This document shows positions 13,867 through 24,005 of a stretch of DNA of 64,000 nucleotides, piece by piece; positions within the stretch are counted from its first letter, which is position 1, and the number at the start of each line of letters is the position of its first letter. The translations under genes were made by a program, and so were the position numbers. Under the pieces are notes generated by a model. The model did no database searches, was not told where the DNA came from, and worked only from the letters and a program-made list of their open reading frames with translations. This DNA comes from Nocardioides sp. L-11A. Its GTDB lineage: Bacteria; Actinomycetota; Actinomycetes; Propionibacteriales; Nocardioidaceae. The stretch spans positions 248,001-312,000 of the forward strand of contig CP124680.1 in NCBI GenBank assembly GCA_029961745.1, written 5' to 3'.

Positions 13867-13931
13867 GCGGTTCAACTACCGAATTTGTCGTGATCGGTCG
13901 CCGGGGACGACAGATTCGGTAGTTGAACCGC
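13867..13931. repeat. Palindromic repeat family A, copy 2
   Basis: Arms of 24 bases at 13867-13890 and 13908-13931 pair with one mismatch around a 17-base loop. The arm begins GCGGTTCAACTACCG, whereas copies 1 and 3 have GTTCACCTACCG; the change is mirrored in the opposite arm. It lies between the convergent pabB and DUF3558 lipoprotein genes and fills most of that 97-base gap, so it may act as a bidirectional terminator. Confidence 0.85.
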
Positions 13932-13951
13932 AGCCGGCAGACCCACCCCGG

Positions 13952-14509
13952 TCAGGAGGCGACGCCGGACTCCGCCGCGTGCCCGGAGAGCAGGGTGAGC
14001 GTCGTCTCGACGCCGCGTACGATCCGCCGGGCGTCGTACGGCGCCGGGTCGACCACGTCGACCTGCTGGATCAGGTTGCCGTTCTGCACGAAGCCGGTGA
14101 CGTAGAGCTGGTCCTCGGCGGCGTTGACCACGACCCGGGCGTCGTCGGCCCGGTCGATGGCCGGCGTGCGGACGTCGGCGTCGGGCTGCTGGCCCATCGT
14201 CGCCCAGGCCTCCTCCAGGGTGCCGGGGAAGAGCAGGTAGTTGGACGTCACGACCGGCTCGCCGCTCCCCTCCGCCGGCGCGAACCGGCACTCCGGCTTG
14301 GTGGGGGTCCCGCTGTGCTCGGTGGTCTCGCTGCCGAACTGCGCCTTCACGTACGCCGGGTCGAGCACGTCGCACGGGTTCCACAGGGCCGGCGTCTCGG
14401 TCGGCAGGTCGGGCTTCGCGCCGACCTCTTCCCCGCCGCACGCCGCCAACAGCAGCGCGAGGGCGGAGAGGAGAGCCGCGACGGGCGCGGTACGACGGAG
14501 GTCAGACAT
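13952..14509 (-). CDS. DUF3558-type lipoprotein
   Basis: The 185-residue product has a lipoprotein signal: a positively charged start, a hydrophobic stretch and the lipobox LLAAC with Cys24 followed by GGEE. After the signal, WNPCDVLDPAYVKAQFG is the conserved CDvL motif of actinobacterial DUF3558 lipoproteins. It is probably anchored on the outer face of the membrane; function unknown. Its ATG at 14509 overlaps the end of the histidine kinase gene by 8 bases, so it is the third gene of a response-regulator, kinase, lipoprotein operon and may be part of the same envelope-stress circuit. Confidence 0.8.
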   Translation of the reverse strand: MSDLRRTAPVAALLSALALLLAACGGEEVGAKPDLPTETPALWNPCDVLDPAYVKAQFGSETTEHSGTPTKPECRFAPAEGSGEPVVTSNYLLFPGTLEEAWATMGQQPDADVRTPAIDRADDARVVVNAAEDQLYVTGFVQNGNLIQQVDVVDPAPYDARRIVRGVETTLTLLSGHAAESGVAS

Positions 14510-15941
14510 GGGGGTTCTCCCGTCCGGGCAGCTTGAGTACGAGGCGGGCGCCGCCACTGGCGTTGGCCGTGGCCTGCACCGAGCCGGAGTGGCGCTGGGC
14601 GACCTGGCGCACGATCGCCAGGCCCAGGCCCGAGCCGGGCATCGTGCGGGCGTCCGGCGAACGCCAGAACCGGTCGAAGATCTGGGAGCGGTCGGCCTCG
14701 GCGATCCCCGGTCCCTGGTCGTCGACGGTCAGCACCCCGTCGCTGAGGCGGACGGTCACCTGGCCTCCTTCGGGGCTCCACTTGGCGGCGTTGTCGAGCA
14801 GGTTCGTCACCGCGCGCTCCAGCTCGGCGTCCTCGCCGATCACCCACCACGGCCGCGTGAACACCTCGAACTCGAGGCTGGGCGCGCGGCGGCGTACCCG
14901 CTGCACGGCGTGGTCGACGACGTCGGCGAGGTCCACCGGCTCGACCTGCACCGGGATCGGCTCGTCGCGGGCCAGCTCGGTCAGGTCGCCGATCAGGGTG
15001 GTGAGCTCCTCGATCTGCGCGCGGACGTCGTCGAGCAGCTCGTCGCGCGCATCGGGGGGCAGGCTGCCGAAGCCGTCCGGTCCGCGGGCGGTCATGGTCA
15101 GCAGGTCGATATTGGTGCGCAGCGCGGTCAGGGGGGTGCGCAGCTCGTGGCTCGCGTCGGCGACCAGCTGGCGCTGCCGGATCCGGCTCGCGTCGAGCGC
15201 GACGAGCAGGTGGTTGAAGGCCGTTGCCAGCCGCGCGACCTCGTCGTCGCCCTCGACCGGCAGGGGGGTGAAGTCCTCGGTCCGGGCGATCTCCTCGACC
15301 GACCCGCTCAGCCGGCGTACCGGTCGCAGGCCGTTGCTCGCGACCGCCCAGCCGGCCAGCCCGGCGGCGAGGACGCCGAAGACGCCGAAGGCCACGGTCA
15401 CCCAGCCGAGCCGGCGCAGGGTGCGATCCTGGTCCTCCAGCGGCTGGGCGATGACCAGCGCGACCCCGCTCTGCTGGGTGGGTACGGCGACCACGCGGTA
15501 GCGCTCGCCCGCGAGCACGATGGTCCGCAGGCTCTGCTCCTGCTTGCCCTGCGCCACCTCGAGCTCGGGCCGGCCCAGCTCCAGGGTCGGCCCGCGGTCG
15601 AGGATCCGCAGCGTGCCGCTGTTGTAGTCGAGGATCGCGATCCGCGCGTCGCCGGCGCCCAACGCCCACGAGGGGATGCCCTGGTAGCCGGCCTGCAGCA
15701 GGCTGTCGGACCGGGCCGCCTTGTCGGCGCGGTCGACCAGGCCGTTGTCGAGGGTGTCCTGCATCTGCACGCGCGCGGTGATGTAGGCGCCCACCGCGAC
15801 CAGCGCGACCGACATGCCCACCGCGATCGTGGTCAGCCAGATCACCCGGCTGGCCAGCGATCGGCGGTAGTGCCAGCGCCCGTCGGGCCCCTGGCCGACC
15901 CCGAGCCCCTGGCCGACCCCCAGGCCCCAGGGAACCGTCAC
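14502..15941 (-). CDS. Sensor histidine kinase, MprB-like
   Basis: The 479-residue kinase has a transmembrane helix at about residues 33-53, an extracytoplasmic sensor loop (about 55-178), a second helix (180-202), a HAMP linker (203-255), the dimerisation/phosphoacceptor box with His265 in DASHELRTPLTALR, and an ATPase domain with NLLDNAAKWS, DDQGPGI and GSGLGLAIV. It autophosphorylates and passes phosphate to the regulator encoded 12 bases upstream. The N terminus contains a short duplication (GLGVGQ twice) from a 15-base tandem repeat near 15892-15921. Organisation and sequence resemble MprB of mycobacteria, an envelope-stress sensor. The start is GTG at 15941. Confidence 0.9.
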   Translation of the reverse strand: MTVPWGLGVGQGLGVGQGPDGRWHYRRSLASRVIWLTTIAVGMSVALVAVGAYITARVQMQDTLDNGLVDRADKAARSDSLLQAGYQGIPSWALGAGDARIAILDYNSGTLRILDRGPTLELGRPELEVAQGKQEQSLRTIVLAGERYRVVAVPTQQSGVALVIAQPLEDQDRTLRRLGWVTVAFGVFGVLAAGLAGWAVASNGLRPVRRLSGSVEEIARTEDFTPLPVEGDDEVARLATAFNHLLVALDASRIRQRQLVADASHELRTPLTALRTNIDLLTMTARGPDGFGSLPPDARDELLDDVRAQIEELTTLIGDLTELARDEPIPVQVEPVDLADVVDHAVQRVRRRAPSLEFEVFTRPWWVIGEDAELERAVTNLLDNAAKWSPEGGQVTVRLSDGVLTVDDQGPGIAEADRSQIFDRFWRSPDARTMPGSGLGLAIVRQVAQRHSGSVQATANASGGARLVLKLPGRENPHV

Positions 15942-15953
15942 CCCAGGACCACC

Positions 15954-16667
15954 CTAGGAGTCCGTCGCGCGCAGGACGTACCCGATGCCGCGGACGGTGT
16001 GGATCAGCCGCTGCTCGCCCTCGGCCTCGGTCTTGCGGCGCAGGTAGCCGACGTACACCTCGAGGGAGTTGGCGGTGGTGGGGAAGTCGTAGCCCCAGAC
16101 CTCCTCGAGGATGAAGCTGCGGTCGAGCACCCGGCGCGGACGGCGCAGGAACATCTCCAGCAGGGTGAACTCGGTGCGGGTCAGCTCGATGGAGCGGCTG
16201 CCGCGGCGCACCTCGCGGGTGGTGACGTTCATGGTGAGGTCGGCGAAGGACAGGACCTCCTCCTCGGCGCCGTCCTCGATCGGCGCCACCCGGCGCAGCA
16301 GCGCCCGCAGCCGCGCGAGGAGCTCCTCCAGCGCGAACGGCTTCGTCAGGTAGTCGTCGGCCCCGGCGTCGAGGCCCTCGACCCGGTCACCGACGGCGTC
16401 GCGCGCGGTCAGCACCAGGATGGGTACGTCGTTGCCGGCCGCCCGCAGCGCCCGGGTGGCCTCCAGCCCGTCCAGCTTGGGCATCATCACGTCCATCACG
16501 ACGACGTCGGGTGCGACCGCGCCGATGCCGGCGAGCGCCTCCGCGCCGTCGCCGGCCAGATGCACGTCGTACCCGTTGAAGGCGAGGGAACGCCGCAGCG
16601 ACTCCCGCACGGCGCGGTCGTCGTCGACGACCAGGATGCGGTGCGGAGCAGTGGTACGGGCAGACAC
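15954..16667 (-). CDS. Response regulator, OmpR family, MprA-like
   Basis: The 237-residue regulator has a receiver domain (about 8-120) with the acidic pocket VVDDD, phosphoacceptor Asp59 in [10 protein letters not shown], the conserved Thr in LVLTARD and Lys in [12 protein letters not shown] winged-helix OmpR DNA-binding domain follows (about 140-237: [20 protein letters not shown], then VYVGYLRRK and VRGIGYVLR). It should be phosphorylated by the adjacent MprB-like kinase and control envelope or stress genes. The GTG at 16667 is chosen because it directly precedes the receiver fold and has a G-rich stretch upstream; an upstream ATG at 16715 would add 16 untypical residues. Confidence 0.9.
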   Translation of the reverse strand: MSARTTAPHRILVVDDDRAVRESLRRSLAFNGYDVHLAGDGAEALAGIGAVAPDVVVMDVMMPKLDGLEATRALRAAGNDVPILVLTARDAVGDRVEGLDAGADDYLTKPFALEELLARLRALLRRVAPIEDGAEEEVLSFADLTMNVTTREVRRGSRSIELTRTEFTLLEMFLRRPRRVLDRSFILEEVWGYDFPTTANSLEVYVGYLRRKTEAEGEQRLIHTVRGIGYVLRATDS

Positions 16668-16730
16668 GCCCCCATCATGGCCGATCGGCCTGAGCGATGG
16701 CTGAGAGGCGGGCACGAGGCCGCGGCCGGG

Positions 16731-17645
16731 CTACAGGTAGCGCTGCGCGACCCGAGCCGCGCGGGCGCCGTACTGGCCGCCGAAGAGGCAGGCGTGGACC
16801 AGCAGCGGGAACAGCTGGTGGTAGCCCAGCCGCTCCTCCCAGCCGTCGGCCAGCGGTGCCGCCTCGTGGTAGGCCGCCATCACCTGGGGCAGCTGGGGGA
16901 GACCGAACAGTGCCAGCATGGCGAGGTCCACCTCGCGGTGCCCGCCGTACGCCGCGGGGTCGATGACGACCACCCGGTCGCCGGCGGCCCACAGCACGTT
17001 GCCGTTCCACAGGTCGCCGTGCAGGCGGGCGGGCGGCTCGATCGGCACGATCGACGGGCCGCGTGCGGCGGCGGTCTCGATCGTGGCGGCGTCCTCGGCG
17101 CTGACGATGTCCTTGTCGCGCAGCACCTTGAGGTACGGCGCGATCCGGCGCTCGGCGTGGAACTCCGCCCAGGTCGGCAGCGGCCGGTTGGGCAGCGGCA
17201 GCCGCCCGATGTAGCCCTCCACACGGGGGGTTCCGCCCTTTGCGGACCCTCCGGTCTCGTTCCCTTCCCCGTCCAGCCCGAAGCTGGGCGCGCCGTACGC
17301 ATGGGTGGCGGCCAGGGCGCGGCCGAAGGCGCCGGCGGCCTCCGCGCTGGGCCGGGCGGTCTCGACCCAGTCGAGGATCAGGCAGTCGGTGTCGACGGCG
17401 AGCACCTCGGCCGCGGCCACGCCGCCGCTCGGCGTCGCCTCGGCCAGCCAGCGCAGGCCGGCCGCCTCACGCGCGAAGAACTGCGGCGGCGCGGGGCTGA
17501 GCGTCTTCAGGAAGGCCGTGCGCCCGCTGGACAGGCGCAGCTTGACCGCGGTCGCGATGTCGCCGCCCGCGACCGGGGCGGTGGCGACCACGGCGGAGCC
17601 GAGCAGCTGCTCGGCCCGTCCTGCGACGACCGGCTGCCGCGCCAT
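16731..17645 (-). CDS. Fructosamine kinase family protein
   Basis: The 304-residue protein belongs to the fructosamine-3-kinase/APH-like kinases. It has the nucleotide-binding N lobe (AFLKTLSP with the conserved Lys), the catalytic loop RLHGDLWNGNVLW and the metal-binding Asp in VVVIDPAAYGGHREVDLAML. Family members phosphorylate ketoamines formed by glycation of proteins or small amines so that they decompose, a protein-repair function. Length is standard. The ATG at 17645 has a GAGGGGGG stretch just upstream. It stands alone between the MprA gene and the holin-like gene on the same strand. Confidence 0.85.
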   Translation of the reverse strand: MARQPVVAGRAEQLLGSAVVATAPVAGGDIATAVKLRLSSGRTAFLKTLSPAPPQFFAREAAGLRWLAEATPSGGVAAAEVLAVDTDCLILDWVETARPSAEAAGAFGRALAATHAYGAPSFGLDGEGNETGGSAKGGTPRVEGYIGRLPLPNRPLPTWAEFHAERRIAPYLKVLRDKDIVSAEDAATIETAAARGPSIVPIEPPARLHGDLWNGNVLWAAGDRVVVIDPAAYGGHREVDLAMLALFGLPQLPQVMAAYHEAAPLADGWEERLGYHQLFPLLVHACLFGGQYGARAARVAQRYL

Positions 17646-17675
17646 CGGTTCCCCCCTCGTGCCCTGCGCTGCGGC

Positions 17676-18086
17676 TCAGGCCTGGCCCTTGAGGGCACGC
17701 GGGATCTCGCGTCCCTGCTCGATGGCGCGTTCGGGAGCCTTCACCTTCTTGAAGCTCCGGATCGCGAGGAACACCAGCAGTGCCGCGAGGAGGACGTAGA
17801 AGCCGAACACGATGAGGAACGCCCAGTGCAGGTCGAGGCCCGAGCCGTTCCAGTGGATGAGGTAGGCGATGGCGACCGAGAGCATGATGACGGCCAGCAC
17901 CAGCAGGAACAGGGCCGCCGCGATCAGGCCGGCTCCGACGCCGCCCGCGGTGACGCTGACCTTCAACTCGGACTTCGCGAGCTGGATCTCCTTGCGCATG
18001 ATCGTGGAGAGGTCGGTCTGGGCGTCCTTGATGAGACGCCCGATGGTCGGCTCTTCCCCAGTGCGGGTCCGCGGTTCGGTGGCCAT
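17676..18086 (-). CDS. Holin-X/DUF1469-like membrane protein
   Basis: The 136-residue protein begins with a charged helical segment (IGRLIKDAQTDLSTIMRKEI) followed by two membrane helices at about residues 47-72 and 86-109 and a basic tail. This matches the actinobacterial phage-holin-3/DUF1469 family of chromosomal small membrane proteins. Despite the family name there is no phage gene nearby, so a lytic role is unlikely; a membrane-organising role is more plausible but unproven. The ATG at 18086 has TAAGGT seven bases before it and no ribosome site. Confidence 0.75.
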   Translation of the reverse strand: MATEPRTRTGEEPTIGRLIKDAQTDLSTIMRKEIQLAKSELKVSVTAGGVGAGLIAAALFLLVLAVIMLSVAIAYLIHWNGSGLDLHWAFLIVFGFYVLLAALLVFLAIRSFKKVKAPERAIEQGREIPRALKGQA

Positions 18087-18093
18087 GCCGCCG

Positions 18094-18099
18094 ACCTTA
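18094..18099 (-). promoter_or_regulatory. Candidate -10 box of the holin-like gene
   Basis: TAAGGT on the minus strand ends seven bases before the ATG at 18086. The A/T-rich stretch CGATATCGATAAG lies just upstream of it. Confidence 0.35.
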
Positions 18100-18188
18100 C
18101 CGATATCGATAAGATCGGTGCAGGTGAGCCGGGAAGTCTGGTCGGCATGTGAACTCGCCGTACCCACCCGACGTCAGGAGCCCGTCCC

Positions 18189-19571
18189 GTGCCCGACCCC
18201 ACCCACGCCCCCGATGACCTGTGGCGCCGCGGTCCCGTGTGGACGGCGAGCCAGCGCCCGCTGGCCCGGTACGTCGCCCGCCCGCTGCGCGAGTTCCTCC
18301 ATGTCGAGGCGGCCGGATCGGTGCTGCTGCTGGCGGCGACGGTGATCGCGCTGCTCTGGGTCAACCTGCCGTTCGACGGCTGGGCCTCGGCGTACGACCA
18401 CTTCTGGCACACGCCCATCGCCCTCGAGATCGGGGACTGGCGGATCGAGGAGTCGCTCCAGCACTGGGTCAACGACGGGCTGATGACGATCTTCTTCTTC
18501 GTGGTCGGCCTCGAGATCAAGTACGAGCTGGTGCACGGCGACCTCCGCGACCCGCGCACCGCCGCGCTGCCGATCGTCGCCGCCGTCGGCGGCATGGTCG
18601 TGCCGGCACTGGTCTATGTCGCGATCGTCGGTGGCGGTGAGGGCTCGGGCGGCTGGGGGATCCCGATGGCGACCGACATCGCCTTCGCCGTCGGCGTGCT
18701 CGGCCTGCTCGGCTCGCGGATCCCGTCCGCCGCGCGGCTGTTCCTGCTGACGCTCGCGATCGTCGACGACATCGGCGCGATCCTGGTGATCGCGGTGTTC
18801 TACACCGCCGACCTCTCCCTCGGCTGGCTCGCCCTCGCCCTCGGCCTGCTGGCGGTCATGGCCGTGCTCCGGGCCGCGCGGGTGTGGTCGATCCCGGTGT
18901 ACGCCGTGCTCGGGGTGGCGGTGTGGTTCGCGCTGCTCCAGTCCGGGGTGCACGCCACCCTCGCCGGCGTCGCGATCGGCCTGCTCACACCCGCCGTCGC
19001 CCTGCTGCGTCCCTCGGTCGCCACGGAGTACGCCGTCGAGGGGTTGCGCGACAACGACCTCGACGCCGAGGAGCTGCACCGGCTGCGCTTCCTCATCGGC
19101 GAGTCCGTCCCCGTCGTCGAACGCCTGCAGACGCGCCTCCACCCCCTGTCGGCGTACGTCGTGCTGCCGGTCTTCGCGCTCGCCAACGCCGGCGTCGCCC
19201 TGGGCGACGGCGTGCTCGGCGAGGCCCTGCGCTCGCCGATCGCCCTCGGCATCGCGGCTGGCCTGGTCCTCGGCAAGCCGCTCGGCATCACGCTGGCCTG
19301 CTTCCTGGCGATCCGGCTCGGCGTCGGCCGGATGCCGGAGGGCACCTCGTGGCCGCAGATCGTCGGGGTCGGCGCCGTCGCCGGCATCGGCTTCACGGTC
19401 TCGCTGTTCATCGCCGGCCTGTCCTTCCCCGGCTCCGACCTGCTCACCGCCGAGGCGAAGGTCGGCATCCTGGTCGCGTCGGTGATCGCCGCCGCGGTCG
19501 GCGTGGCGCTCCTGCTGGTGGGTGCAGGGCGCCGGAGCGCCGGCGAGGAGCGCTCGAGCCAGGTCACTTGA
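18189..19571 (+). CDS. nhaA: Na+/H+ antiporter NhaA
   Basis: The 460-residue membrane protein has the NhaA core: VGLEIKYELVHGDL, the first ion-site region ATDIAFAVGVLGLLG and the paired aspartates in TLAIVDDIGAILVI, then the C-terminal GKPLGI and GIGFTVSLFIAGL segments. NhaA exchanges internal Na+ (or Li+) for external protons and controls pH and salt tolerance. The N-terminal 35 and last 30 residues are hydrophilic extensions often seen in actinobacterial members. The GTG at 18189 has an AGGAG about 7 bases upstream. It converges with the PPOX gene across a palindromic repeat. Confidence 0.93.
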   Translation: MPDPTHAPDDLWRRGPVWTASQRPLARYVARPLREFLHVEAAGSVLLLAATVIALLWVNLPFDGWASAYDHFWHTPIALEIGDWRIEESLQHWVNDGLMTIFFFVVGLEIKYELVHGDLRDPRTAALPIVAAVGGMVVPALVYVAIVGGGEGSGGWGIPMATDIAFAVGVLGLLGSRIPSAARLFLLTLAIVDDIGAILVIAVFYTADLSLGWLALALGLLAVMAVLRAARVWSIPVYAVLGVAVWFALLQSGVHATLAGVAIGLLTPAVALLRPSVATEYAVEGLRDNDLDAEELHRLRFLIGESVPVVERLQTRLHPLSAYVVLPVFALANAGVALGDGVLGEALRSPIALGIAAGLVLGKPLGITLACFLAIRLGVGRMPEGTSWPQIVGVGAVAGIGFTVSLFIAGLSFPGSDLLTAEAKVGILVASVIAAAVGVALLLVGAGRRSAGEERSSQVT

Positions 19572-19600
19572 GCCCCACCTGTCACTGCGGACGGGCAGTT

Positions 19601-19669
19601 CCTGCACTTGACGGGCATTGCAACGCCCGGCAAGTGCAGGAATCACCGGTCGACCGGCGATTCCTGCAC
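19601..19669 (+). repeat. Palindromic repeat family B, copy 2, intergenic
   Basis: Same two-hairpin unit and orientation as 12951-13017, here between the convergent nhaA and PPOX genes. Hairpin II is 19634-19669 with outer arms GTGCAGGAATC/GATTCCTGCAC. The central segment GTGCAGGAA can alternatively pair with TTCCTGCAC upstream (from 19599), so two mutually exclusive folds are possible. No T-run follows. Confidence 0.85.
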
Positions 19670-19678
19670 CCCGGGGAC

Positions 19679-20098
19679 TCAGCCCCCGGGCAGCACCTGG
19701 GCCGAGCCGAGGATCCGCTCCACACCGACCCGGATCGCCACCCGCTCCGGGTTCGGCGTCGGCGGCCGGTAGCGGGCGGCGTACAGCGCGCAGGCGCGGG
19801 CCACGGACTCCTCGTCCTCGCGCACCTCGCCGGTCCCGACCAGTGAGGCCCAGCGCCCCCGGTCGACCTGGGTGACGGTCAGGCGGGGGTCGCGCGCGAG
19901 GTTGCGCACCTTCTGCGAGCCGCGGCGGGTGATGATCCACGCGCAGCCGCCGTCGAGGTCGAGGGTGGCACCGACCGGGACGGCGTGGGGTGCGCCGTGC
20001 CGGTCGAGGGTGCTCAGCGTGCAGAGGTGGTACTCGGTCCAGAACGCGGCGAGCTCCGCGGGCAGTGCGGACCAGACGGGGGGCTTCAGTGCGGGCAC
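19679..20098 (-). CDS. PPOX-class flavin/F420-dependent oxidoreductase family protein
   Basis: The 139-residue protein has the small split-barrel fold of the pyridoxamine 5'-phosphate oxidase family: FWTEYHLCTLSTLDRHGAPHAVPVG, then WIITRRGSQKVRNLARDPRLTVT and RWASLVGTGEV. Actinobacterial proteins of this size usually bind F420 or FMN and reduce small substrates such as biliverdin; the cofactor cannot be chosen from sequence alone. The start is GTG at 20098 with TACTTT six bases upstream and no ribosome site, so the mRNA is probably leaderless. Confidence 0.8.
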   Translation of the reverse strand: MPALKPPVWSALPAELAAFWTEYHLCTLSTLDRHGAPHAVPVGATLDLDGGCAWIITRRGSQKVRNLARDPRLTVTQVDRGRWASLVGTGEVREDEESVARACALYAARYRPPTPNPERVAIRVGVERILGSAQVLPGG

Positions 20099-20104
20099 CG
20101 CGCC

Positions 20105-20110
20105 AAAGTA
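20105..20110 (-). promoter_or_regulatory. Candidate -10 box, leaderless promoter of the PPOX gene
   Basis: TACTTT on the minus strand ends six bases before the GTG start at 20098. The acs terminator hairpin begins 3 bases upstream of it and would occupy the -35 position. Confidence 0.4.
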
Positions 20111-20112
20111 CG

Positions 20113-20144
20113 CCGACCCGGCGCGTTCAAACGCGCCGGGTCGG
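20113..20144. terminator. Perfect 14-bp hairpin downstream of acs
   Basis: CCGACCCGGCGCGT (20113-20126) pairs perfectly with ACGCGCCGGGTCGG (20131-20144) around the loop TCAA. It lies 35 bases after the acs stop. No T-run follows, which is common for actinobacterial terminators. A third copy of GCGCCGGGTCGG lies at 20165-20176 beside the stop codon. Confidence 0.65.
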
Positions 20145-20179
20145 TGCCTCTCAGGCGTTCAGATGCGCCGGGTCGGTGA

Positions 20180-22213
<2,034 letters not shown>

Positions 22214-22311
22214 GGTGGTCTCCTGATCGATTCGGGTGCCTCAGGTCACATTAGGACCCACGGGAAGTGTGGTCACCAGGGGTGCAGAGGGCTGCCTGTG
22301 GAGAAGCCCGC

Positions 22312-22389
22312 CCCTTGTAACTACGTGTTATTGCTCCTACCCGGGCGTTGTTGCACCGGTTTTCGTGCCGTAACACGTAGTTACAAGGG
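22312..22389. repeat. 19-bp perfect inverted repeat with 40-base loop
   Basis: CCCTTGTAACTACGTGTTA (22312-22330) and its exact complement at 22371-22389 flank a 40-base loop. The arms are A/T-rich for this genome. A 9-base direct repeat GCCTGTGGA occurs on both sides (22294-22302 and 22392-22400). It lies between the symporter stop and the acs promoter region, so it could terminate the symporter transcript or be a small mobile palindrome. Confidence 0.75.
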
Positions 22390-22400
22390 CGGCCTGTGGA

Positions 22401-24005
22401 TCAGTGCTGGACGGCCTGCTCCGCACCCGCGCCGGTGAGGGCGCGGACCTCGAGCTCGGTGAACCGCTCCTGCGCGGCGGGCTCGTGGGAGGTGACGGTG
22501 CCGAGCCAGCCGAAGAAGAAGCCGAGCGGGATCGAGATGATGCCCGGGTTGCTCAACGGGAACCAGGACCAGTCGGCGCCGGTGACCAGCGCCGTCTCCG
22601 AGCCCGACACGACCGGCGAGAAGAACACCAGGCCGACCGACGACAGCAGGCCGCCGTAGATGCCCCAGGTGGCGCCGCGGGTGTTGAAGCGCTTCCAGAA
22701 CATGTTGTAGACGATCGCCGGCAGGTTGGCCGAGGCTGCGACGGCGAACGCGAGGGCGACGAGGAAGGCGATGTTCAGCTTCTGCGCCGGGATCGCCAGC
22801 GCGATCGAGATGACGCCGATGGCCGCCGCGGCGATCCGGGTCACCTTGATCTCGTCGTGCTCGCTGGCCTTGCCGCCCTTCACGACGCTGTTGTAGATGT
22901 CGTGCGCGACCGAGGTCGACGACGTCAGGGTCAGGCCCGCCACCACCGCCAGGATGGTCGCGAAGGCGACCGCCGCGATGAAGGCCAGCAGGATCGCGCC
23001 CCCGGTGGAGCCGGCGCCGCCGCCGACCTCCTCGGCGAGCAACGGCGAGGCCAGGTTGCCGCCGGACGCCGCCACGTCGGCGGCCTTGTCGCCCTTGAGC
23101 ATCGCGGCTGCACCGAAGCCGAGGACCAGCGTGAACAGGTAGAACACGCCGATCAGGCCGATCGCCCAGAGCACCGACTTGCGGGCGTCCCGCGCCGTCG
23201 GGACGGTGTAGAAGCGGATCAGGATGTGCGGTAGGCCGGCGGTGCCGAGCACCAGCGCGAGACCGAGGCTGAGGAAGTCGATCTTGCTGGTGGTGTCGAC
23301 GCCGTACTTCAGGCCCGGCTCGAGGAAGGCCTGGCCCTTGCCCGTGTTCGACGCGGCGGTGCCGAGCAGCTCGGACAGGTTGAAGTGGAAGTGCGCGAGC
23401 ACCAGGACCACGATCAGCGCCGAGCCCACCATCAGCAGGATCGCCTTGACGATCTGCACCCACGTGGTGCCCTTCATGCCGCCGATGGTGACGTAGAAGA
23501 TCATCAGGGCGCCGACGCCGACGATGGTGAGGTTCTTCAGCGCCTGGCTGTCGGCGCCGAGCAGCAGCGCGACGAGCGCCCCCGCGCCGACCATCTGGGC
23601 CAGCAGGTAGAAGATCGACACGACCACGGTCGAGGTGGCGGCGGCCATCCGGACCGGACGCTGCTTCATCCGGTACGCCAGCTGGTCGGCCATCGTGTAG
23701 CGGCCGGAGTTGCGCAGCATCTCCGCGACCAGCAGCAGGGCGACCAGCCACGCGACCAGGAAGCCGATCGAGTACAGGAAGCCGTCGTACCCGGACAGCG
23801 CGATCGCTCCCGAGATGCCGAGGAAGGAGGCGGCCGACATGTAGTCGCCGCCGATCGCGAAGCCGTTCTGGATGCCGGAGAAGCTGCGGCCGCCGGCGTA
23901 GAAGTCGGCCGCGCCGGACGTCTGGCGGCTGGCCCAGATCGTGATGCCGAGCGTCAGCGCGACGACGGCCAGGAACAGCAGGGTGGTGAGGAGCTGGTGG
24001 TCCAT
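22401..24005 (-). CDS. actP: Sodium:solute symporter, acetate permease (ActP)-like
   Basis: The 534-residue SSS-family transporter has about 13 hydrophobic helices. Diagnostic segments include the opening ITIWASRQTSGAADFYAGG, GDYMSAASFLGISGAIALSG and GYDGFLYSIGFLVAW, as in monocarboxylate/acetate permease ActP. It imports acetate or related short carboxylates with Na+. Its ATG at 24005 overlaps the DUF485 stop, and acs lies downstream, supporting acetate as substrate. A longer upstream reading frame to 24116 was rejected because it runs through DUF485 and adds an arginine/proline-rich segment. Confidence 0.9.
   Translation of the reverse strand: MDHQLLTTLLFLAVVALTLGITIWASRQTSGAADFYAGGRSFSGIQNGFAIGGDYMSAASFLGISGAIALSGYDGFLYSIGFLVAWLVALLLVAEMLRNSGRYTMADQLAYRMKQRPVRMAAATSTVVVSIFYLLAQMVGAGALVALLLGADSQALKNLTIVGVGALMIFYVTIGGMKGTTWVQIVKAILLMVGSALIVVLVLAHFHFNLSELLGTAASNTGKGQAFLEPGLKYGVDTTSKIDFLSLGLALVLGTAGLPHILIRFYTVPTARDARKSVLWAIGLIGVFYLFTLVLGFGAAAMLKGDKAADVAASGGNLASPLLAEEVGGGAGSTGGAILLAFIAAVAFATILAVVAGLTLTSSTSVAHDIYNSVVKGGKASEHDEIKVTRIAAAAIGVISIALAIPAQKLNIAFLVALAFAVAASANLPAIVYNMFWKRFNTRGATWGIYGGLLSSVGLVFFSPVVSGSETALVTGADWSWFPLSNPGIISIPLGFFFGWLGTVTSHEPAAQERFTELEVRALTGAGAEQAVQH

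Noticed and set aside
17676..18086. Prophage, because of a holin-like protein
   Set aside because: No other phage gene, integrase or attachment site is present. The family is a common chromosomal membrane protein in Actinobacteria.
20113..20144. Riboswitch or leader for the PPOX gene
   Set aside because: The hairpin is a simple perfect stem directly after acs, and the PPOX start appears leaderless with the hairpin upstream of its -10 box, so it would not be in that transcript.
22294..22400. Insertion sequence with terminal repeats
   Set aside because: The unit is only about 100 bases, has no transposase, and the flanking direct repeats are asymmetrically placed.
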